Of a DNA stretch of 64,000 nt, positions 11,001-24,000 are shown piece after piece (position 1 is the stretch's first letter; each line of letters starts with the position of its first letter). The position numbers and the translations under genes were made by a program. The notes beneath the pieces were generated by a model. That model saw only the letters and a program-made list of their open reading frames with translations. It was not told where the DNA came from and searched no databases. Where the stretch lies: NCBI GenBank assembly GCA_947561715.1, contig OX387204.1, forward strand, positions 2,175,001 to 2,239,000, given 5' to 3'. Source of the stretch: Ascidia mentula (taxonomy: Eukaryota > Chordata > Ascidiacea > Phlebobranchia > Ascidiidae).

Positions 11001-14000
11001 CATTGACAAACCCTCTAATCAAACAATCACATTATTCGAATTGAAACTAATAACTATAATACAAACTTCGTTTTTCACAAACGGCTACAGTACCTATAAA
11101 TTTGTCTAATTGAATTCTACGAAGCCACCTTTTCAGAGACTTCCTTACTTGTGCATATTTCGAATTGATTCTTACATCTTGTCACCATCTGTTTTCCACA
11201 GGCGTCCAACAGGTTGCCCTACAGATGAAAGGTCAAGTGGACGATTTCAAGCCTTTCATTCCTCTCATACAAGGTCTACGTAACCCTGGTATGAGGATCA
11301 GACATTGGGATCAACTGTCCAAGGATCTCGGCTTCCCTGTGCAACCCAAAGTGAGTTGCATTACTATATTAAATCTTTTCCATTTACGCTGATACTGGAA
11401 TTTTTACTTGGTATATCGTTAATACGTCCTGGTTTGACACGAAACCACTGAATTTGGGTGGTAAAGCTGTAGTTTTTTGGATCACTGTCTCTTGAGGATA
11501 TTAATGAAAAGTAAAGTTTGAAAAGTAAAGTAACGATTTAAAGTATTAAAAATAAAAAGAGACTTTTTTAATTTGTTTATTTGGGGCCAAAATTCTTGCA
11601 AATTAGTGAACATGCCAAGAAGTATAGATAAAGTATTTTTGCTGTCACAAATAAATAGGAAAAATTAACGCTCAAACCTGATTACTGCAGTAATTTAACC
11701 TGGAATATTGACTAGTTTCGTAAACTGTACTAAAAAATTATGTGAAACGTTTTCTTCTCCCAGGCCTCCCTCACATTCAGTAAATGTCTTGAGATGAAAT
11801 TGTCTGATCACATCGACAAGATTGCCAAGGTGGCCGAGGTTGCTGGGAAGGAATACAGCATTGAACAAGCCCTCGATAAGATGGAGAAGGAGTGGGAACC
11901 GATAAACTTCGAGGTACAACAACTTACACTAAAATGCCATTTAAAAATGGTTGCTTTTATCTGAAATAACATTGAGCAACAGAAATAGTAATTTCAAGAC
12001 ATTGTTTCGACATATTAGGTTTCATCGGTGCAGTCTGTTGATTATTGATGATATTGTCCACAAAAAAGCCAGGCGGAAACGTCCATAAATAATAGTGTTG
12101 ACAATTTGATCTGCGAAGAAAGATTTCGTTCTTGCATAAATGTTTTGTAAAAGTTTATTAATTAGTTGTAGTTGGGGTTATTGTGGCATATTCCACTAAT
12201 TAGCAAAATCAAAAGCAAGAACCTTTTTCCAAAGCATTCTATAGAAAACTATCGTTTCGACGGTTCCAGCTACAAACTCAAAAACAAGCGTCTGAGATCT
12301 GTTTTTTTAACAACGATCAAAAATATTATTCCTTTCTCACCAGGTGAAAGCGTACAAAGAAACCGGAACTTACATCATCAAGTCACCGGAAGAGGCGTCA
12401 CAGTTGCTTGACGACCACATAGTGATGACGCAAACCATGTCCTTCTCGCCATATAAGAAACCTTTCGAGGAGCGGATCAGCACCTGGGAGGGAAAACTCA
12501 GCATGACTCAGGTATTTTCAGCCACATTGACTTAGCCACATCCCCACTTTTCAGTTATATTACAAGCTCGTATGTCAAATGTGTGATAAACATGCACCGG
12601 CTTTTGGAAACTGCGCTCTATTTGCGTTGGAATGTTGCAATGTCGGGGTGGCTAAATATAAAATGGTAGCTTGAATTTTATGATAAATTTTTTAAACTTT
12701 CAGTTTTCATGCAGTTTGTAACAGATTGCGATACAGTTTCTTTTTTGCTTAAAGATAGAACGATGAACGTGCACTTTTTCAATCTAGCATAAAAAACATT
12801 TGACAATCTTATTCCTATAGTGTGTTTGGAAAATTTTGAAATATCCTTCAGGTTTTCACTTTACATTCGTGCACATTACTGTGTCAATATTCCTCCTTCT
12901 TCCCTAATATAAAAAGTATTTGTGTTTTTTTGAATAGGACGTGTTGGATGAGTGGTTGGTTTGCCAACGTTCCTGGCTCTACCTGGAGCCGATCTTCAGC
13001 TCTGAGGACATCAACCGCCAACTTCCAGTTGAAGGGAAAAGATATCAAACCATGGAGAGGATGTGGAGGAAGATAATGAAGAACGCAAACGACAACACCC
13101 AGGTTTGGAACAAGTTTATGAAGCAACAGTTTTGTCACCGTTCGCAAAACCACATAGACGGAAAAATGTCCGTGCCGAGATTCGAACCCACGGTTTTTGT
13201 ACTTTCAAGGCCGTATATCGGTCCACAGTATTACGAAAGTTACCCCTAAAAGGCTCCACAAACGATTAAAGGCTGTGTTCTTGGGGATTTCAGCATGTCA
13301 TCAAAATGATTTTAAATTTCTATGCTCTGTCTCGTAATATTAGTTCATAAAACTGTTTGTTTCGTCGTTGAGACGGCTTTTATGTTGTTTAGGTGATTTC
13401 CCTGTGTTCGGATTCTCGCCTCCTTGAGAGCTTGAAGGAGTGCAACAAGTTATTGGAGCAAGTACAGAAAGGACTGAGCGAGTATTTAGAAACGAAGAGA
13501 TCAGCTTTCCCAAGGTACAACACATGTACATTTCTTACAGTCTTCTATTTTACTGGTTTTACCGTTCAACCTTTAGCGGTCAGGTTCTTGCAGGAAATAT
13601 TTGATTGTCTATCTTTGTTCAAAGTAAAGGCAACAATAAGTGAACAAGCATTACATCTTAATAAACACAATTTAAAATAACTAGGAGTGCATATTTAATA
13701 TTTTTTCCTTGATTTTTGTGTTATGAAAATGCATACTTTATTTTTTTTGTGTGCTTCAGGTTTTACTTCTTGTCCGACGACGAACTTCTTGAAATCCTCT
13801 CCCAGACCAAAGACCCCACAGCCGTCCAACCCCATCTCAGAAAGTGTTTCGAAAATATTTTCAAGGTGACAAAAATAGTACAGTTTATAACTTAGGGGCA
13901 CTTTATCTCATGCGATTATATACTCCATATACAAAGGAAGCCCGCTTTAAAACAAAGCATCCCAAATTTCTTTGCTCATGACCTATTTTAACAGGTTCAA

Positions 14001-15063
14001 ATGTTACGCGACCCTCGTGTACTTCTTACACAATTATACTCAAAACGCTTAGAAAGTCCGGCTCTAAAATCACACGCAAACTCTTCCAGATAAACTTTGA
14101 GAAGGACATGCGGATGACAGAGATGATCTCTGGTGAGCAGGAGCACGTCCACTTCTCGGAGGACCTTTATCCGACTGGGAACGTGGAGGATTGGCTCGGA
14201 GAGGTAGAAAGAGTCATGATGCAGTCGGTGAGAAGTCAGTGCGACCAAGCTGTGATTGATTACTTGGAAAGACCGAGGACGGAATGGGTTCTTAATTGGC
14301 CAGGTGCGGTTTGTGGTTGAAAGTCTCAATTTGTACTCAGGTCGAATTAATTACCTTCCACAAGTATGTTCCAAATTTTAACAGGTGTTCGAATTCTTCC
14401 TTTCGTTTCTTTGAAGAAGTTTTTAGTGCTTTCTGAGCTTTGTTGTACCATGTTGTCTGATCTTCCATATCACCTTTAAATAAAAATGAGTAACTATGTT
14501 TCTTGATGGCATCAACAATGCAATGCTTATCAAAGCCGTACAATTGAAACAAACTTATCAAGAACACCTTTTTTTGTCCTGTGTTTAATGCAGTCTGCAT
14601 TTTCCGTTTTGTGGACTTTAGATCATAGCGTTTGTAGCACCAAGGTATAGTAAAAGTAGAAGTTATGAAAAACAGCTGCATGAAAAATTCCAAGCATATC
14701 ACAAAACCTTAACACACCACTTCCACCGCAGGCCAAGTTGTGATCGCCATCTCGCAAGTTTACTGGGCGAAGTACGTTGAGGAAGCTATCGAAAAGGGGG
14801 AACTCCCCCAACTACACGAGCGACTTATTCAGATGCTCAACGATCTCGTCAGTCTAGTGAGAGGAAAACTGACCGGCCTACAGCGAATGATGATGTCGGC
14901 GTTAATCGTAATCGAGGTGTGTGACGTGGCATGCTCTCATTGGCTGCTGGAGATTGTTTTATAATTATCTTGGGGTACAGGTGCATGCCAGGGATGTTGT
15001 TGGAAACCTTTGCCAAGAGAAAGTGAAAACTGTCAACGATTTTGAGTGGATCAGTCAGCTACG
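8074..15063 (+). CDS. DNAH1: DNAH1 exons 1-12: tail end and linker
   Basis: Exons: 8074-8215, 8726-8881, 10602-10800, 11202-11350, 11764-11913, 12344-12511, 12938-13102, 13393-13514, 13760-13865, 14090-14303, 14732-14916, 14981-15063. The first begins with one base completing a codon, so at least one upstream exon must exist. These exons encode the mechanical linker (DHC_N2 region) that swings across the AAA ring. Recognisable blocks are [11 protein letters not shown] (exon 3), [20 protein letters not shown] (exon 6), [20 protein letters not shown] (exon 7), [20 protein letters not shown] across exons 8-9, and [12 protein letters not shown] across exons 10-11. Intron 1 holds a 23-bp minisatellite that runs up to the acceptor of exon 2; intron 2 holds a 697-bp TIR element. 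Confidence 0.92.
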
Positions 15064-18000
15064 GTATGCTTACACATAATATATTGGTTCACCATTTGCT
15101 TGTATGGTTATTATTTGGTAAAATAGTTTGATTTTGGGTACAATTTGGTACAAGCACAACGGCATAAAACTATATGTGGAAATCGTGAGGTGGATTTTGG
15201 TTTGGTTGATTTGTGTCTAATGAAAGTGTGATTTTAGTAAAAACTTTGCGCAGACATTCCCAGAAAAACAAATAATGCGCTCTTCAGGTTTGCTCACTGC
15301 TTTGTAGAAAGATACACAACAATAACAAACCGCTCTCTTTCCTCAATACTTTGCCACTGAATGTCATCCATTTGCGTCATTTAGCAGACTTGTTTGTTTT
15401 TAGTTATTACTGGACGAACAATAATCTTTTCGTGAGAGCAGTCAACGCTGAATTCCCGTACGGTTACGAATACTTGGGTAACACAGGTCGTCTCGTCATC
15501 ACTCCACTAACTGACAGGTGAGGATATTTAATTACGTAAAAATGCAATTCCACCACTGAAAAAACATGAATTACTTTGCGAGACGTCACTTTCCTTCATA
15601 TCTCGAAGCTTTTGTTTACAAAATGCCTTGTGTGAAACAACAGGATCCAAGTTTTACTGGCTAGTAATACTTTTGTAAAATAAAATCTTTGGGTTCTCAA
15701 GACAACTTATCTTATCCACAAACGAAAAGATAACCCGGAAGATGTAATGTTCTTGTCCAATACAACAATTATATCCATGAAAAATCTTTGCAAAATAAAA
15801 TTCAAGGCTTCCATTTTGGATATTCTGTTTTGGAATCATCAAAAGCGTTAAATTTCCGACCCCCTCTAAATAAGCTCTCCTCATCCGTTATATTTCCAAC
15901 AGATGCTACCTCACTTTAACCGGCGCTCTGCATCTCAAGTTCGGAGGGGCACCCGCAGGTCCAGCAGGTACTGGAAAAACCGAAACGACGAAGGATCTTG
16001 GCAAAGCTCTCGCCATTCAGACGGTCGTGTTTAACTGCAGCGACCAACTCGATTTCATGGCTATGGGGAAATTCTTCAAAGGTCTTGCAAGCTCGGGGGC
16101 GTGGGCTTGTTTCGATGAGTTTAATCGTATTGATATCGAGGTAAAGGACTACAGAAATCTTGCCTAGGTTTTGGTTAAGTAATAAGAGCTCTGTGAAACC
16201 GAAGAGGAATTGAGTGGGCATTGAAATATAAACCAGGCTTTCACACGAAAAAGTTGCATGATATTTGTTTTCCCAATTTTGTTCCAATAATAGACTTTTT
16301 TTGTTTCAACCTTTTTTTAATCCAAGCTTAATTTTTTGTGCAATGTTTACTGTTGATAACCCCGGCCATATTACCTGGTTATGATCTAATGTCAGTTTAA
16401 ACAAAAACTCCGCAACAATTAACACCTTACAAAAGTCAACCAATGGCTTTTACAGGTGTTGTCGGTGGTTGCCCAGCAGATAGCTACCATCCAGAACGCA
16501 CAATCAGCGAGGTTGGAGAGATTTATGTTTGAAGGTGTGGAGATTGCTCTTAAAACCTCCTGTGCAGTTTTCATCACGATGAACCCGGGCTACGCTGGAA
16601 GAACCGAATTGCCCGATAATCTTAAGGTACCGATAATTCCATGTATTTCAAAAACCTTCGCATAGCGTTGTGGGTTTAGTACAGTGCCTCCCTACCAGTG
16701 GGTCGCGACCTTTTGGTGGGTCGCAAAGCATTTCTAAATGTTACAGTTTTCTATTAGATCGCGAAATTATTGCATTACAATTGTTTTTCATTCGTTTGGT
16801 CATATCTCATTGTGGGTCGCACAATAAAACTTAAAGTGAGCATTAAAAGTGGGTCGCGAACTGAAAAAGGTTGGGAAGCACTGGTCTAGGATATTAATTA
16901 ATTCAACCTTTATTTGGTTTGAACTATTAAAAATTGTTATTTAATTTTGTTTACTCAACAAACAATGCGTAACAAGCGATCACAATAACTAAGATATTTT
17001 TATTAGAAAACTGATGTTTTTTATGGTATTTCATCAGCGATATTTTTGATATCTTTCAGTTGAACTGTACATTTTTAGGCATTGTTCAGACCAGTGGCTA
17101 TGATGGTACCAGATTACGCCATGATCGCCGAGATCTCACTCTACAGCTTCGGGTTCAGCAACGCCAAGGTTTCAAAATTTGCATATCGTGTTTTATGACA
17201 AAATAATGCAACACTGAAAACTTTCTACAGCACTTGGCGAAGAAAATTGTGACGACTTTCAAGTTGTCATCCGAGCAGTTGAGCTCCCAAGATCATTACG
17301 ATTTCGGCATGAGGGCCGTCAAGACCGTTATTTCAGCTGCTGGTGAGTGCGTCAACTTTTTCTATATAGCTCCAATTTCAGCAACTTCTTCCCCCGTTTG
17401 AAAGATTTTTCCTAAGTAACTCTTTTTTTCTCGTAATTTGAATGTGATAATTTTTTGCGAGAATTGCTCAGCTTTAACTTTGCGCAAAATGTCCTGTGTT
17501 GTAAACTGCAAAAAACAAACCAGAAAACGTTTGTTGCTAGGCAACCTAAAGAGGGAGCACCCGAACATGGAAGAGGAGGTGATTTGTCTCCGCGCCATCC
17601 GCGACGTCAACGTCCCCAAATTCCTCCTGGACGATCTCAAGCTCTTCCGCGGCATCGTCTCCGATCTCTTCCCGAAAATCAAGGAGGAAGCGATCGACTA
17701 CGGCGTCCTCATGGACTCCATCAAGGAGGCGTGCCCAAAACTCGGTGTCCAGGAGGTTGACGGCTTCGTCACCAAGTGCATCCAGCTTTACGAGACAACT
17801 GTGGTGCGTCACGGTCTTATGTTGGTCGGGCCGACTTGCTCCGGCAAGACAAAGTGCTACAACGTCCTCGGCAAAGCGTTAACGCAGCTGCGCGGTCAAC
17901 CCTCGATCAGCGGTGGAACTTACGAAGCCGTGCATGTAAGTGATGATTTTTTACGCTCCGTGTCACATGTGGATATGAATATTGATACGCCGTGTGCAAT

Positions 18001-21000
18001 AATAATTTTTTTAAATCAGAATCGTTTCCTTTACACCGCAATTTATTTAATTTTAACAGTGAAAATGTTGTGTAAAACTACAATTCAAGTTCACACAAAG
18101 GTCATATGTTGAACTTGGTAATACTGTTCCCTTAATGGTTTTCCGAATCTAGCCCTCTGGTTGGAACTGAGGATACCTCAGCTGACTCAATTCGAAACTT
18201 CTGCTAGTTTCATTGAATTCTTAATGTTCAACTTGTGGGTTATTTATTTCAGGTGAGCGTTTTAAATCCGAAATCTATAACCATGGGTCAGTTGTATGGT
18301 GAGTTCGATGCAATGACGCACGAATGGACGGACGGAATTCTGTCAACACTTATCAGACAGGGTGTGGCATCTACAGACATCGACAAAAGATGGTTGGTTA
18401 ATAATATTTGTACCGTACCTTGATATTTTACGCGATCTTTCTAAATGTATCTCGACTTATACGGTGGTGGCTGTTGTATTCGTAAATTCTAAACCTTTTT
18501 TACTGCTGCTTTATTGTACATAAACTAAATTCTCTTGATTAGGCACTCACAATTGTGTTTATTCACACCTGATGAAGCGAGGGGAACTCGCGAAAGCTAG
18601 TGTACTTTTTGTGATACAAAGTCAGTCTTTTACAAAAGAGTGCCTAATCAAGAGAATTTAGTTCGTAGACATATAAAGACTGATACGGCACGTTTAATAA
18701 TTTGTTGTACACATTGTCATTTGGATGATTCTACTACTGTTAAAAGTGTTTTTGTTTAAAAAAAATTCTTGATACTGAAAAAGTATGAAAAGAACATTTT
18801 TATCCCAGGTATATGTTCGACGGTCCAGTGGACGCCGTGTGGATTGAGAACATGAACACGGTGTTGGACGACAACAAAAAACTCTGTCTGAGCAGCGGTG
18901 AAATTATAAAACTCACGGCACATATGACGATGATGTTCGAGGTATGCTATCCCTTAGGCTTAATCGCATGTCGTGATTCGCACGTATATGGCTAACCAAC
19001 AGTAACGTAACATGACACTCCCACAAATCTTAAAACTATTGGTAAACAAGATTTTGCTTTCAAAGGCTTTGTCTCTTTTCAGGTTGCCGACTTGGCTGTG
19101 GCCTCACCAGCCACTGTATCGCGTTGTGGAATGGTTTACCTGGAGCCAGGGTACATTGGTCTGGCGCCATTCGTTTACTGTTGGTTGAAGAGAATTCCTG
19201 ATGCTATTCTTCCCTACGTTGAGAAGCTGCAAAGTTTATTCGACCGATTTCTTGAGGTATTTCCTTGCGGTTCTGAAGTTGGTTGAATTATAATCGTGGA
19301 CGAGATAGCTTTTAAGTGAAAGGAGATTAATATTGTTACGGTATAGTAAAATGTATGCACAACAAAACACGCAAATCATCAAGAAAAGGTCAAGGTCAAA
19401 CGAACAAGAGAAAAGGTCAAAATTTGTTTATTTATTTAGGGGAGGGCCGCCACTTGCAAAGACATGACAACTTAGGCGCGAAAAACTTGGGAGTTGTTTA
19501 CACGAAATAGAAAAACATGATATGCTGACGATTATAAGCAAAGGCATTTGTTGGCGCTTGGTCGCAACTCCATCCATTTAGTTCACATCACTGATGACGA
19601 ATGTTGAGCATTATTAGCTTTGGTTTTTCGGTTCCGTGGCATAACAGCTTAGTGTAGTTGTTTCAGTTCAACCAATTACAGTTCAACCGTGACCCAAACC
19701 AGAAACCACTAAAACAACAATCTGTTTGTCTTGCAGTCGACGGTTAAGTTTTTGCGCAAGAATCTGAAGGAGATTGTTCAATCTGTGGACGCCAATCTAA
19801 CCTTCAGTCTCCTTAACTTTCTTGATTGTTTCTTTCAACCCCTTATACCGAAGGAGGTAAGTTGCCGACTGCTGTTAATAAAAAAGCTTTTCTAACGTAA
19901 ATTTAACTGTTATTATTCAGATTTCATTTTTTGCATAAAAAGTTTTTGATAAAAATAAAATCTGCTCTCGTTTTGTTTTCAAAAATGTGATTTGTTGATG
20001 CTTCCGATTGTACTTTTAAAAGGGGGACAAAATCCTATTCATTTTATCAAATGTTCTGATACATTTCTACATCCTTGTAAACCTCATTGTATTTTCCGCT
20101 TGGTTTCGTGTGTTTTTTTTTATACTTATAATGTATCCTATAACTAACAAACATCAAGGGTTCGGCCGCGCGCCAGAAGGCCAAGAAAAACCAACGTTTT
20201 GCCAAGTACTTAGACGACGTGAGTTGTGGCATGTGGCATATGGCATGTGGCACAGCGAGTAAGAACGCATGCCAAACCTGTCTGCGGTCGTGCACACAGC
20301 CACGTATTGCACTCATGGAATGCCCGCACCTTGCAGTTGCTTCTGTTTGCATGCTTAGTTCTGCCTGCTGCTTAGTAATTTGATTGCGGTCAAGTCGTTC
20401 GCTCTGTTGTTTTCAAACTTTCAAACGAATCTAAAATCATGGGCGTAAAATACTTGGAACTTAACAAATACCAAAGCCATAGAAATTTGTTGGTTAGCGT
20501 TGTGGTAATACAACCTTTCGACGATGGACGCAGTTCAGTGCACAGCGATCGAGCTAATGTCTATAGCTTTGTCATTTATCTTTTAAACCATCTTCACGGT
20601 TTCTTGGTGAATCCAAGTGCGCGTGTTTTGTGATGCGGTAAATATTGCTTGGTATACTTTAATGCATGTTACGAATTAGATAACACAATTATCAACTTCA
20701 TGTTAGAATCGATGGACAACAGTAGATCTATTGGTAAATTAGAAAACTATGACATATTCATGATATCTTCAAAAAGTATGAAAAATTTAATTCCACTTAA
20801 ATACCGAGTTGTATTTTTCTGTATGGCTGAACATGTGTATAACAGTAGTCAGCTAATAGTTAAACAGTCACACAAAAACTGCATGTGCCTATTTCCCGAC
20901 CATTTTCCCGACGTTTGCGCTTGATGAACACTTTTTAATGACCGCAGGGAGAACCCGAACTCAGCGAAACGCAACTTGCTCGGGTTTCGGACCTCATCGA

Positions 21001-24000
21001 ACCGTGGTTCTTTTTCGCCCTCGTGTGGAGCGTCGGGGGAACCACCGACAACGATGGAAGGAAAAAGTTTTCCGAGTATTTGAAAAAACGGATGAGCGAA
21101 GAAAACGTAAGATTTCTATGTCAGCGGTTCCTCAATTATCCGCCGTAATGTGTAGGCTTTATTTAAACCAGGGCTCCCTACCGGACGTTGCACGACGAAT
21201 TTCATGGGTCGCAATAAGTTTACCAAATAAGTGCACCACCAGTCACGTATGGCTCACTGTATAAACTCGTGGAGTCGTTCCATTAAAATTGCTTTTCAAC
21301 AAGTATCGAAAAGTGAAATGACTGTTAAAGACGAATGGTTTTAGACAATTTTGGTCAATTTAAACAAATCTCGAGTAAAAGATTTTGGGAAATCCTGATT
21401 TAAACAAATGGGAAATGAACAAGATCTTTGCGGCAAAAATGATAAAAAACTATCCTCGTTCCTAAAAACCTTATCACATATTTGTTACACGAAGTTTCTT
21501 GATTTTAAGCCTTTTTTCGACAAATATTCAACAACCACCGAAACAAAAATTACATTTCCATAACACATGTATGTACAGATTGACCTCCCCTTCCCCGATC
21601 TTGGTATTGTGTACGATTACCAACTCGACGATGCGGGGATTACCCACAAGAAAGTAGCTGGTGACGCAGATGACGAGGATGACGCAGCGAAACCTGGTTC
21701 CCAGGAGGTGAGTCAGCAACATTTAGTAAATCAAATTATAGTCGTATGTATTTTTAGTAGTGTATGTTTTTTGGAAAAATTAGTCGTTTTTGATCGATTT
21801 AGAAAGCCAAACCTCAGATGCTGGATATTTTCAACCTAATTCATTCTTGATAAAGCTGTTTTAAGTGATTATGGAAGATTTTTTACACAAGTTAGTTATA
21901 TAATCACACATTATTGAAGTCTTAAAGCTTGTTTTCGAGCTCGTGTTTAGATTTCAATGTAATAACCTCTGTACATTGTCACAGATTCGTTGGAAAAGTT
22001 GGATGGACAGCGCTCCGTCATTCGAAATCACACCTACCACACCATACGCCGACATAATCGTCCCCACCATCGACACCGTGCGAACGTCTCTGCTCCTCGA
22101 GATGCTTCTCATGCACAAGAAACAGGTGATTCCCCTGAACTGTATTTTTTTTAATTTTACCCATTCGCCAAAAACTTTGTAAGCGAAAAAAAATAGGGAT
22201 TGTTCTCAGTGACAAGAAACTTAATTTCGAAGCGTTTAGGACGTTCCTTTGTCTTTAAAATAGCCGGAAGCAGTAGTCGCCATACATAAGCACTGGTAGT
22301 TGCGTCCCTTTTCTATCACGACATAGCTGTCAGAGCTACGTGTGTCTTGCTTTAAACATAGCCTCATCTTTCCGCAGGTTCTCACAGTCGGTCCAACAGG
22401 TACAGGCAAGACGGTTGTCCTAGCTGAGAAGTTGTTAAAGGGAATGCCGACTGACTACATTCCAAACTTCCTCATGTTTTCGGCCAAAACATCTGCGAAT
22501 CAGATACAGGTATTCCCCTAAACCAGTGTTTCCTAAATTTTTTGTCCGCAGAACCCTGCAAGATATTTTAAGTTGAATACGAGCCCTCAAAACGTCAACG
22601 TAAAAATAAACGGTTTTTCAGCTGTAGTGTCGTTCTTTTTGTTTTTGTTTTCATATTCTTGTCACATAAGACGCAACCGACAAATCCAGGGTTTTTTTAC
22701 CCAAAATTATGTAGCTCACGGAACCTTTTATATTTTATGGGCCCCACTTCGGGAAGTCACTGCTGAAAAACCAGTATTACCCGGTATGGTCGTACGCATA
22801 TAGGCGCAGATTGCATAGAGAGTGTGACAGTCTTTAATGTCAGATGGGAAAGGGTAATAATGATCCGGCGGGGTGGTTTTTATTCAATGGCGAAAGTACA
22901 AGAAATCAACGGCTGGTTTGTCCAAAATAATTATGAGAAACGCAAAGAAAGTCGCTCACTTAAGAAACCTTACCTCGTATACGAAAACACAGTGGTTTAC
23001 CTTTCTCCTGTCAAATTATTCGCTCCTTAAGGATTTTTTTTACTTTCAACCGTGCTTTTCATTCCAGGACTTGATCGATGGCAAACTCGACAAACGACGT
23101 AAAGGAGTTTTCGCGCCTCCACTGGGAAAGTACGCCATCTTCTTCATCGATGACTTGAACATGCCGGCTCTTGAGAAATACGGCGCTCAACCCCCTATCG
23201 AACTTCTCAGACAGTGGATGGATCACAACGGGTGGTACGACAGGAAAGCAATCGGTGAGGAACGGTTTGTGACACATGTCAGCTCACCTACTAACACATG
23301 TCGGCTTACCAACTGACATGTGTCGTTGAAGGCAGATGGCAACTCAAATTTTGTTCAACGCTGCGCATGTTTGTTTTGAAAACTATCCAAAATGAGGGAA
23401 ATTAAATTAAGATATAAAAATTGACTAGGAATAAAGTAAAACTCACTTGTAGCAAAGGCTGGATAGTTTTCCATTTACTCGCATAACGGGTTGGTAAATT
23501 TTTATCCTTTATTATGCGAAACCAAATAATTTGAGGTTAAACCAAATGCTAAACATTAAACTTTTGTGTCAAAATTCAAGGTTCCTTCCGGACTTTGGTC
23601 GACATCACGTTCGTGTGCGCCATGGGTCCGCCAGGTGGCGGTAGAAATCCTATCACGGCGCGATTGTTACGTCACTTTAACTTCGTGACGTGTACGGAGA
23701 TCGAGGCCGACAGCAAATCGAGAATTTTCACGACAATTGTATCAAGTTGGCTATGTAAGTGAAAAAAAAGTATAGTTTTGCAGTAAATCTTCGTGTATTT
23801 TATACCGTGTACAGTCATTTTAAACTGTGTAAAAGTAGCCGTCAAAATTTGTTTGAACGTTATTTGTAAAAACGAACCCCTAGTCTTTGGTATTTGTTTG
23901 ATAAATTAGTAGGCGGAATTTTTGCTAACTGAAAGTTATAAAGAATATTATCAAAGGTGCATCGGTACCGTTTACCGTTAACTCTTATTTGTTTTCTTAT

